A stretch of DNA of 64,000 bases from Halomonas sp. UBA3074 (GTDB taxonomy: Bacteria > Pseudomonadota > Gammaproteobacteria > Pseudomonadales > Halomonadaceae), in NCBI RefSeq assembly GCF_002366715.1, contig NZ_DFBS01000012.1, positions 88,608 through 152,607 on the forward strand, read 5' to 3'. The notes under the pieces were generated by a model that did not search any database, had not been told where the DNA came from, and saw nothing but the letters and a program-made list of their open reading frames with translations. Position 1 is the stretch's first letter; each line of letters opens with the position of its first letter. Below are positions 44,875 to 51,989 of the stretch, piece by piece. The position numbers and the translations under genes were made by a program.

Positions 44875-45468
44875 TTACTCTTCTTCGTCGCTTTCCTGCT
44901 CAACGCGCAAAAATGTGCTGCGGTAGTGCGCAAGCTCGGCAATCGACTCTTTAATATCGTCCATCGCCAAATGCACGTTACGTTTCTGGAAGCCTGCCAG
45001 CGCACCAGGGTTCCAGCGTTTAGCCACTTCTTTCAAGGTCGACACATCGAGATTTCGATAGTGAAAAAAGTCGAGTAGCGCAGGCATTTCGCGCTCTAAG
45101 AAGCGTCGATCCTGGTGGATGCTGTTGCCACACATGGGTGAGGAGCCCGCCACCGCGTACTGTTGCAGAAATGCCAGGGTTTGCTGCTCGGCTTCAGCCG
45201 TTTCCACGTGACTGGCTTTGACACGGGCGACCAAGCCCGACTCGCTGTGGGTTTTCTGATTCCAGTCGTCCATCTGCGCCAGCAGGCTATCGGGCTGTTT
45301 CACCGCAATGATCGGGCCCTCGGCGACCACGTTTAAGTCTGCATCGGTAATCAGCGTCGCCACCTCGATGATGCGCTCTTTATTAGGATCGAGCCCCGTC
45401 ATTTCCAGATCAATCCAGACCAGCAGATCATCCCGTGGTGTCATCGCCGCCGTTGTATCGTTGCTCAT
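44875..45468 (-). CDS. orn: Oligoribonuclease
   Basis: A 197-residue DEDDh exonuclease starting at ATG 45468, with AAGGA upstream. Motifs: WIDLEMTGLDP (DE), GNSIHQDRRFLEREMP (D) and KRNVHLAMDDIKESI (H and D). It degrades di- and short oligonucleotides, including pGpG from cyclic-di-GMP turnover. The ending SDEEE is acidic. It is divergent from rsgA, as in E. coli and Pseudomonas. Confidence 0.97.
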   Translation of the reverse strand: MSNDTTAAMTPRDDLLVWIDLEMTGLDPNKERIIEVATLITDADLNVVAEGPIIAVKQPDSLLAQMDDWNQKTHSESGLVARVKASHVETAEAEQQTLAFLQQYAVAGSSPMCGNSIHQDRRFLEREMPALLDFFHYRNLDVSTLKEVAKRWNPGALAGFQKRNVHLAMDDIKESIAELAHYRSTFLRVEQESDEEE

Positions 45469-45604
45469 TACCGTTATCCTTTTGCCCATGTTGGCTATTA
45501 ATAGCCTGTCAGTGTGCCTTAAATAGGCTTACCAAGCAGCTATACGGGACAGCTTGGCTACTTGGTAGGTACAATGCCCCTATTGTACCGAGCAACAGGT
45601 GGTC

Positions 45605-46624
45605 ATGAGCAAACGTAAATTAAGTCGTCAGCAGCAATGGCGCGTCGAGAAAGTCCAGGCGGAACGGGCCCAGCGCGCTGAAAAGCGGGATGTACAGGAC
45701 GCTGAAAAACTTGCCGCCGGTGAATACGGTGCCGAACAGCCGGGCCGTGTCGTTGCTCACTTTGGCCGCACCCTGGAAGTACGTAATAGCGATAATGAAC
45801 CGGTACGCTGCCACCTGCGCGCTAACCTGGACGGCCTAGTCACCGGCGACCGGGTCATTTGGCGTGCCGGACAGGAAGGCTCTGGCGTTGTGGTGGCTCG
45901 TGAAGAGCGTGAAAGCGTGCTCAAACGTCCCGATGCCCGCGGCCAGCTAAAGCCGGTGGCCGCCAATATCGATCAATTATTGATCGTGTTTGCGGTCGAG
46001 CCAGCGCCTCACGCCAACCTTATCGACCGCTACCTGGTCGCCGCCGAGGCTACTGGCATCGCGCCTGTACTGGTGCTCAATAAAACCGACTTACTGCCCG
46101 AAGATGGCGGCGAACTCGGTAAATTGCTGGAGCGCTATCGCGATTTGGGCTATCCCGTCGTGCGTACTACCACTGCTACAGACACCGGGCTGGATGAGCT
46201 ACGCCACCAGCTTGAGGGGCGAACGTCGGTATTCGTTGGCCAAAGTGGCGTGGGCAAATCCTCGTTGATCGACCTGCTGCTACCGGATGAAACCCTGCGT
46301 ATTGGCGCGCTGTCAGAAGATTCTCGTAAAGGCACGCACACTACCACCACGGCGCGCCTCTATACGATGAGCCGTGCCGAGATAGCGGATGGCGATGTCA
46401 TCGACTCACCGGGTATTCGCGAATTCGGCTTGGTTCATCTCAATGAGCAGGAAGTCACCGACGGGTTTATCGAATTTCACGACTACCTTGGCCACTGCCG
46501 CTTCCGTGACTGCCGCCACCGTAATGAGCCCGGTTGCGCTTTACTCGCGGCGGTCGAGGCAGGCAAGATTCATCCAGCACGCTTTGCCAGCTATCGCCGT
46601 ATTCTTGATAGCTTGAACGGCTAA
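45605..46624 (+). CDS. rsgA: Ribosome small subunit-dependent GTPase RsgA
   Basis: A 339-residue circularly permuted GTPase starting at ATG 45605 (MSKRKLSRQQQWRVEKVQ). An OB-fold is at about 70-120. G4 NKTD comes before G1 GQSGVGKSSLID, and G3 is DSPGIREFG. The zinc finger CRFRDCRHRNEPGC follows. RsgA releases late assembly factors from 30S and checks the decoding centre. It lies 18 bases upstream of the sulfurtransferase gene. Confidence 0.96.
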   Translation: MSKRKLSRQQQWRVEKVQAERAQRAEKRDVQDAEKLAAGEYGAEQPGRVVAHFGRTLEVRNSDNEPVRCHLRANLDGLVTGDRVIWRAGQEGSGVVVAREERESVLKRPDARGQLKPVAANIDQLLIVFAVEPAPHANLIDRYLVAAEATGIAPVLVLNKTDLLPEDGGELGKLLERYRDLGYPVVRTTTATDTGLDELRHQLEGRTSVFVGQSGVGKSSLIDLLLPDETLRIGALSEDSRKGTHTTTTARLYTMSRAEIADGDVIDSPGIREFGLVHLNEQEVTDGFIEFHDYLGHCRFRDCRHRNEPGCALLAAVEAGKIHPARFASYRRILDSLNG

Positions 46625-46642
46625 CGTTGACAGGAGTTACCC

Positions 46643-47485
46643 ATGAGCACTGAAAGCCAGTCGTCGGAAGTCAACCTTCTACCACTGATTATTGAACCAG
46701 AGCAACTGGAGGCGCATCTAGACGATCCCCAGCTGCTGATTATCGATGTCCCGGTCAACGGCGACAGCTACCGTCAGGGCCACGTGCCAGGTGCTATTTT
46801 CCTCGACTTCCGCTACTTGATGCGTGGCGAAGGGCCGGTACCCAGCGACGTTCCCAGCGTAGAAGCACTTTCACGCCTATTCAGCGCATTAGGGCTGACC
46901 CGCGACACCCACGTAGTGGCCTACGACGACGAAGGCGGTGGCTGGGCGGCACGCCTGTTATGGACGTTAGATCTCATCGGCCATACGCGTTACTCGTATT
47001 TGAATGGCGGCATACACGCGTGGCGCGAGGCAGGCCTGAGTGAAAGCAGCGAGCCTACCGCTCCCACCCCGAGCGACTATCACGCTGAAATCCTCAATCC
47101 GCAGGCACTGATCACCTGCGACGAGATCAAAGAAAAGCTGGACGACAAGCAGTTCGCGGTATGGGATGCGCGCTCCAAAGAGGAGTACGACGGGGACCGA
47201 GGTAACAACAAATACCTTGGGCATATCCCAGGGGCAGTCAATATGGACTGGCTCCACGCCATGGATCGCCAACGCGCACTGCGTATTCGCGATTACGCCG
47301 AGCTCATCACCGAATTGGGCGCCCTAGGCTTGACCCCCGATATGGAAATCGCTACCCACTGCCAAAGCCACCACCGCAGCAGCTTTACCTGGTTGGTAGG
47401 TAAAGCGCTAGGCTTTACGATGCGCGGCTATGCAGGCTCCTGGGGCGAATGGGGCAACCGCGACGACACCCCGATAGAGAAGTGA
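46643..47485 (+). CDS. rhdA: Thiosulfate sulfurtransferase, tandem rhodanese (RhdA type)
   Basis: A 280-residue protein with two rhodanese domains. The N-terminal one is inactive: the cysteine position is Asp in VVAYDDEGGGWAAR (about 91-104). The C-terminal one has catalytic Cys240 in THCQSHHRSS. The CQxHHRS loop resembles Azotobacter RhdA and differs from the CG(S/T)GVT loop of 3-mercaptopyruvate transferases. It probably moves sulfane sulfur from thiosulfate. The ATG has ACAGGAG upstream. A rhodanese between rsgA and psd is also seen in Pseudomonas. Confidence 0.88.
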   Translation: MSTESQSSEVNLLPLIIEPEQLEAHLDDPQLLIIDVPVNGDSYRQGHVPGAIFLDFRYLMRGEGPVPSDVPSVEALSRLFSALGLTRDTHVVAYDDEGGGWAARLLWTLDLIGHTRYSYLNGGIHAWREAGLSESSEPTAPTPSDYHAEILNPQALITCDEIKEKLDDKQFAVWDARSKEEYDGDRGNNKYLGHIPGAVNMDWLHAMDRQRALRIRDYAELITELGALGLTPDMEIATHCQSHHRSSFTWLVGKALGFTMRGYAGSWGEWGNRDDTPIEK

Positions 47486-47495
47486 AAATATTACC

Positions 47496-48380
47496 GTGAC
47501 TCTTTCCGAAAAAGCCTTTTCGCTACTTCAATATCCCTTGCCCCAGCACGCACTATCGCGCCTGACGGGTAAGTTTGGTGAGTGTGATAACCGCTGGGTA
47601 AAAAACACCCTGATTAACGCCTTTATCAAACGCTTTAATGTCGACATGAGCCAGGCACTGGAACCCGATCCTAGCGCCTATGCAACGTTCAATGACTTTT
47701 TTACCCGGGCGTTAAAAGCCGATGCACGGCCATTAGGCGAGGGAATATTGAGCCCTGCCGATGGCACGCTTTCCCAATATGGGCGTTTGCAAGCCGGCCA
47801 ACTGGTTCAGGCCAAGGGCCACACTTACTCAGCGCAAACGCTGCTGGGCGGCGATACCAGCCTGGCGGAGGAGTTTCTCGGCGGCAGTTTTGCCACGGTG
47901 TATCTCTCCCCACGGGATTATCACCGCGTGCATATGCCGGTGACCGGCACGCTGAGAGAAATGATCTATGTGCCGGGCAGGCTCTTTTCGGTCAACCAAG
48001 CCACTGCCAACTATGTACCGGGCCTGTTTGCCCGCAACGAGCGGCTGGTGTGTATATTTGATACCGAACATGGCCCCATGGCGATGGTATTGGTGGGCGC
48101 GATGATAGTTGCGGCCATTGAGACTGTTTGGTCGGGCCAGGTAACGCCGCTGGCGGGCCAACCTCAACGTATGCAGTTTGGGCAACCCATCACGCTGGAA
48201 AAAGGCGCCGAGATGGGTCGCTTCAAATTGGGTTCTACCGTCGTGATGTGCTTTACCAAACAGGTAAACTTCGCTGACTACCCTAAAGGTGTGATGGTCA
48301 GCATGGGGCAATCGCTGGGCAACACCGATTCTCCCACCCCTGATAACGATGCGCCCCCCACAAGCGAGACATCGGTTTAG
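47496..48380 (+). CDS. psd: Phosphatidylserine decarboxylase proenzyme
   Basis: A 294-residue membrane-associated enzyme making phosphatidylethanolamine. The self-cleavage motif LGST is at residues 245-248, with Ser247 becoming the pyruvoyl group. YLSPRDYHRVHMPVTG holds the conserved histidine and ILSPADGTLSQYG the aspartate. The start is GTG 47496 with a weak ribosome binding site, 10 bases after the sulfurtransferase stop. Its stop overlaps the convergent epmA stop. Confidence 0.96.
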   Translation: MTLSEKAFSLLQYPLPQHALSRLTGKFGECDNRWVKNTLINAFIKRFNVDMSQALEPDPSAYATFNDFFTRALKADARPLGEGILSPADGTLSQYGRLQAGQLVQAKGHTYSAQTLLGGDTSLAEEFLGGSFATVYLSPRDYHRVHMPVTGTLREMIYVPGRLFSVNQATANYVPGLFARNERLVCIFDTEHGPMAMVLVGAMIVAAIETVWSGQVTPLAGQPQRMQFGQPITLEKGAEMGRFKLGSTVVMCFTKQVNFADYPKGVMVSMGQSLGNTDSPTPDNDAPPTSETSV

Positions 48381-49357
48381 CAGCGAGGCGTAGAAAAGGC
48401 GAGCACGTCTTCCAGGCGTGCTTTGCCCAGCGCCAGCTGGATGAGGCGATCAATCCCCAGCGCCACCCCCGCACCGGCTGGCATACCGTGCTCCAGTGCA
48501 GCCAACAGCCGCTCGTCAATGCTCACTTCCGGCAAGCCCAGGCGGCGGCGTTCGGCGTTATCGTCTGTAAATCGCCTCCGCTGTTCAGCGGCATCGGTTA
48601 ATTCATGATAACCGTTGGCCAGCTCAATACCGTTCAGGTAGAGTTCGAAGCGCGAAGCCACCCACTCTCCTTCCGCATCCTGGTGGCGTTGTGCCAGCGC
48701 TGCCTGGCTTGCGGGATAGTCCACCACCACACTCAGTTCATGCTGGCCTAACTGTGGCTCGATCACGATGCTCATGAGCAAATCAAGACAGGTATCGCGC
48801 CCCTCACCGGCCAACGATTGTGCAGACATTTGCGCCCGCTCGGCGGCAACCAACCGCAGCTTTTCAAGCGATGTGGTAAAGGGGTCCACTTCTAGGTGGG
48901 TATGGAAAAGTTCTCGGTAGCGGTAACGCACGACGGGGCCAGGAAAAACCGGGAGTAGCGACATGACCAGGGTCGCCGTCTCATCAATCAGCTTATCTAA
49001 GGTAAACTGCGGCCGGTACCACTCCAGCATGGTGAACTCAATGTTGTGGCGCCCCCCTACTTCACCATCGCGAAAGCTTTTGGCGAGCTGAAAAATAGGG
49101 CCACTGCCCGCAGCGAGTAGCCGCTTCATATGAAATTCAGGCGAGGTTTGTAGCCAGAGTTTACGCTGGCCTTTGTCCGTGCGGGCAAGCGTCGATAGCG
49201 AGACCAAATGCACGTCGGTACTGCCCCCCTGTCCCAACACCGGTGTTTCCACTTCTAGCACATCACGCTGAGCAAAAAATGCCCGCACGTTGGCCATCAA
49301 CCGCGCACGCTCGCGGAGCGTTTCAATCGACGCCGAGGGTTGCCAATCAATGGCCAT
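48377..49357 (-). CDS. epmA: EF-P lysine-34 ligase EpmA (PoxA/GenX)
   Basis: A 326-residue class II lysyl-tRNA-synthetase paralogue without the anticodon-binding domain. It starts at ATG 49357 with AAGGAG upstream. Motif 2-like FRDGEVGGRHNIEFTMLEWY and motif 3-like GAGVALGIDRLIQLALG are present. It attaches beta-lysine to Lys34 of EF-P. It lies downstream of efp on the same strand, behind the efp terminator, and its stop overlaps psd. Confidence 0.95.
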   Translation of the reverse strand: MAIDWQPSASIETLRERARLMANVRAFFAQRDVLEVETPVLGQGGSTDVHLVSLSTLARTDKGQRKLWLQTSPEFHMKRLLAAGSGPIFQLAKSFRDGEVGGRHNIEFTMLEWYRPQFTLDKLIDETATLVMSLLPVFPGPVVRYRYRELFHTHLEVDPFTTSLEKLRLVAAERAQMSAQSLAGEGRDTCLDLLMSIVIEPQLGQHELSVVVDYPASQAALAQRHQDAEGEWVASRFELYLNGIELANGYHELTDAAEQRRRFTDDNAERRRLGLPEVSIDERLLAALEHGMPAGAGVALGIDRLIQLALGKARLEDVLAFSTPRC

Positions 49358-49444
49358 CACTACTCCTTAGACAAGCTCTTTTTTGAAACCCGTTTCTGGA
49401 TATACGTTGGGTAGTAAATGCTTGCTGAGCAATACTTGCCCAGC

Positions 49445-49474
49445 AAAAAATGGCCACGCAAAATGCGTGGCCAT
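49445..49474 (-). terminator. Intrinsic terminator of efp
   Basis: A perfect 11-bp stem ATGGCCACGCA / TGCGTGGCCAT (49450-49460, 49464-49474) has a 3-base loop. On the minus strand it ends in six T residues (49450-49445). It lies between the efp stop and the epmA start. Confidence 0.88.
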
Positions 49475-49505
49475 CATTACGATGTAATGTAGACGTGGCT
49501 ATTAA

Positions 49506-50072
49506 TTACGCACGCGAGACGTAATCACCACTGCGCGTATCAATTTTCAACACTTCGCCTTGATTGATAAACAGCGGTACGCGCACGACAGCGCCAGAAG
49601 ATAGCGTAGCAGGCTTAGAGCCACCTTGCGCCGTATCGCCTTTCAAACCTGGGTCAGTTTCAACCACTTCCAGCTCAATGAAGTTGGGCGGCGTTACCGA
49701 AATAGCCTTATCATTCCATAACGTGATGGTATAAGGCACCTGCTCTTTGAGCCATTTTTCGGTATCGCCCAGGGCTTTTTTCTCTACCGCGTACTGTTCA
49801 AAGGAGCCATCGGTCTTCATGAAGTGCCACATGTCACCGTCGGTGTAGAGATACTCCATCTCTAGATCCATGACATCGGCACCTTCCAACGAGTCACCCG
49901 ATTTGAACGTACGCTCACCGACACGGCCCGTCATCAGGTTGCGCAGCTTCACGCGGTTGAACGCCTGGCCCTTGCCCGGTTTCACCAACTCGTTCTCAAC
50001 GATCGAACAAGGATCGCCGTCGAGCATTACTTTCAAACCGCCTTTGAATTCATTGGTAGAATAGTTCGCCAT
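49506..50072 (-). CDS. efp: Translation elongation factor P
   Basis: A 188-residue EF-P starting at ATG 50072 (MANYSTNEFKGGLKVMLDG). The modified lysine is Lys34 in the KPGKGQAF loop, exactly at the E. coli number. Three beta-barrel domains are complete, ending VLKIDTRSGDYVSRA. EF-P rescues ribosomes stalled at polyproline. With epmA and epmB adjacent, the modification is beta-lysylation rather than the EarP rhamnosylation used by Pseudomonas (which modifies Arg32). Confidence 0.97.
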   Translation of the reverse strand: MANYSTNEFKGGLKVMLDGDPCSIVENELVKPGKGQAFNRVKLRNLMTGRVGERTFKSGDSLEGADVMDLEMEYLYTDGDMWHFMKTDGSFEQYAVEKKALGDTEKWLKEQVPYTITLWNDKAISVTPPNFIELEVVETDPGLKGDTAQGGSKPATLSSGAVVRVPLFINQGEVLKIDTRSGDYVSRA

Positions 50073-50178
50073 AAAGCCTCTCAATGTTTAATTTCAGCAA
50101 CGTAATGCGCGAAGCCGTGCTTCGCCGTTAATAACTTCATTCCATAAGTGCGCGCATGATAACCCGAAGGAGGGCTTT

Positions 50179-51201
50179 TTGCAGGAGAACATCATTATCG
50201 CTGCTAAGCAGGCCGCTGCCCAGATGCCTAGCGCCTGGCAGCAGCAGCTTTCCCAGGCGATTCGCGACCCCGCCGCCCTGTGCCAGCGCCTTGGTTTGAG
50301 CCAGGCGTGGCTGGCTGGTGCCCACGCCGGGCATCAGCTCTTTGAGATTTGTGTTCCCGAGGCTTACCTGGCGCGTATTGTACCCAATGACCCTAATGAC
50401 CCGCTGCTTCTCCAAGTACTGCCTCTTGGAGAGGAAACCGACGCGACGCCTGGGTATGTGACCGACCCGCTTGAAGAGGCCGACCACCGTCCAGTCAAAG
50501 GTCTGATCCATAAGTACGCCAATCGCGTGCTGCTGATTGCCAGCCCCGCCTGCGCGATCAACTGCCGCTACTGCTTTCGCCGCCACTTTCCATACAGTGA
50601 GAACTCACCTTCTCGTGCGCAGTGGCAGGAAGCGCTGGACTACCTGCGTGCGGATACCTCCATTCACGAAGCGATTCTTTCCGGCGGCGACCCGTTGGCT
50701 TCCAGCGACCGCCAGCTTGGCTGGCTGGTCGAACAGTTGGAAAGCATCCCTCACCTAAAACGGCTGCGCATCCACACCCGCTTGCCCGTGGTCATTCCCG
50801 ACCGCGTGGATGAGGCCCTGCTCGGTTGGCTAAGCAAAACCCGTCTACAAAAAGTCGTTGTGCTGCATATCAACCACACTAATGAAATCGATCAGGCCGT
50901 GGTGGATGCCTGTACGCGCTTAAAACAGGCCGGCGCGACGCTGCTGAATCAGAGCGTACTGTTAAGGGGCATCAACGACAACGTACCAGCGCTGGCGAGT
51001 CTCTCTGAGCGGCTATTTGAGGCAGGCGTATTGCCCTACTACCTGCACGTACTCGACCCGGTTCAGGGCGCCGCCCACTTTGACGTCCCCGATCATCAGG
51101 CCCAAGCGCTCGTTCAAGCGCTGCTGGAACACTTACCCGGATTTTTAATGCCCCGGCTGGTGCGCGAAGTGCCTGGGAAACTGAGCAAAACGCCTTTGTA
51201 A
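50179..51201 (+). CDS. epmB: EF-P beta-lysylation protein EpmB (lysine 2,3-aminomutase-like)
   Basis: A 340-residue radical-SAM enzyme converting L-alpha-lysine to beta-lysine for EF-P. The iron-sulfur motif CAINCRYC has cysteines 125, 129 and 132. ILSGGDPLASSD and RIHTRLPVVIPDRV are family sequences. The start is TTG 50179, well supported by AAGGAGGG 4 bases upstream. It is divergent from efp with only 106 bases between, so the two probably share a regulatory region. Confidence 0.95.
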   Translation: MQENIIIAAKQAAAQMPSAWQQQLSQAIRDPAALCQRLGLSQAWLAGAHAGHQLFEICVPEAYLARIVPNDPNDPLLLQVLPLGEETDATPGYVTDPLEEADHRPVKGLIHKYANRVLLIASPACAINCRYCFRRHFPYSENSPSRAQWQEALDYLRADTSIHEAILSGGDPLASSDRQLGWLVEQLESIPHLKRLRIHTRLPVVIPDRVDEALLGWLSKTRLQKVVVLHINHTNEIDQAVVDACTRLKQAGATLLNQSVLLRGINDNVPALASLSERLFEAGVLPYYLHVLDPVQGAAHFDVPDHQAQALVQALLEHLPGFLMPRLVREVPGKLSKTPL

Positions 51202-51613
51202 GCTCGCTCAAAGCGTCGGGCTTTCGCCAAATCATGTTCACAACCCTGGACACTACTAGCCTGGACAAATTTACCGTTGAGGAGGTCATAAAGCTTTTAA
51301 AGTAATCGTCGCCTGTACCTAGCTGCGCGCGAAGGGTATCTGGCCAAGTGGAAGCGTTAAGTTGCTCACTCCTACTCAACATTGCCACTCATAGCGTGCC
51401 GTAACATTGATACCGCTTTTGAGGGCGACAACATTTCAAAAAACCCACTCCGGGCGTCCTGGTGCTTAATGACGCCCAAAGTGGGTTTTGTTTTTTCGAT
51501 TGCCGTTTGCGTGCCAAAAATGCTTCGTTATCTGCTAACGTTATAGTGCTAATTACTTTGTGGTGAGGCGCTCGCCTTACTATTCTGAAACTTTTCAAGG
51601 AGGAAATAACGCT
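51202..51613. other. 412-base intergenic region after epmB
   Basis: This is the longest gene-free stretch in the window. It contains a 23-codon open frame at 51234-51305 (MFTTLDTTSL..., ending VIKLLK), too short to trust. A large compound hairpin follows at 51438-51496. Then comes an AT-rich leader with AAGGAGGAAA just before the small membrane gene at 51614. I see no tRNA, repeat family or insertion remnant. Confidence 0.6.
51438..51496 (+). terminator. Compound hairpin with T tract after epmB
   Basis: The outer stem CCCACT / AGTGGG (51444-51449, 51480-51485), flanked by AAAAAA and TTTT, and the inner stem GGGCGTC / GACGCCC (51452-51458, 51471-51477) stack with small bulges. The structure ends in TTTTGTTTTTT. 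It is strong on the plus strand, and the A tract would also serve minus-strand transcripts. It lies 237 bases past the epmB stop. Confidence 0.75.
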
Positions 51614-51979
51614 ATGTCGACATTACGTCCGACCCGGCTGGGGGCAATAGTGCTATTGATTGCCTCGCTCGCTGGGCTTGCCATCGCTCTCTATGCTTAT
51701 TTTGTACCTCTCACTGGCGTGACGGGGACACTCGGCGCCCTGGTAGCCATTTTGGCCTGTCTCGCGCTGGGAGTGTTGGCGCTCCTTCTTGCAGCCGTCA
51801 AACAGAAAAAAGCGGCCATCCTATTACGCGTTCTCATCCTACTGGGGCTCTTGGGTACGTTCTTCGCAGGAATGCTGCTGCATCAGTGGTGGATCTGCGC
51901 AGCGATGGGGGTCGGTTTCATCGGCCTGATACTAGATATGGTTCGTCCTTCGCACCATGCCCAACCTGCCCATGCCTGA
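51614..51979 (+). CDS. Small membrane protein, likely membrane domain of a PQQ dehydrogenase
   Basis: A 121-residue protein with AAGGAGGAAA upstream of ATG 51614. About four hydrophobic helices are seen: near 10-30 (AIVLLIASLAGLAIALYAYF), 38-60, 67-85 and 90-107, with a His-rich tail. Size and position resemble the N-terminal membrane domain that precedes the PQQ propeller in glucose/quinate dehydrogenases such as Gcd. Here it is a separate gene, 10 bases before the dehydrogenase. I infer a membrane anchor and possible quinone-binding role; sequence similarity is too weak to prove it. Confidence 0.7.
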   Translation: MSTLRPTRLGAIVLLIASLAGLAIALYAYFVPLTGVTGTLGALVAILACLALGVLALLLAAVKQKKAAILLRVLILLGLLGTFFAGMLLHQWWICAAMGVGFIGLILDMVRPSHHAQPAHA

Positions 51980-51989
51980 GGAGCCGACG

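Noticed and set aside
51234..51305. 23-codon open frame after epmB
   Set aside because: Too short, no ribosome binding site at the ATG and no recognisable motif. Kept only as a note in the intergenic entry.
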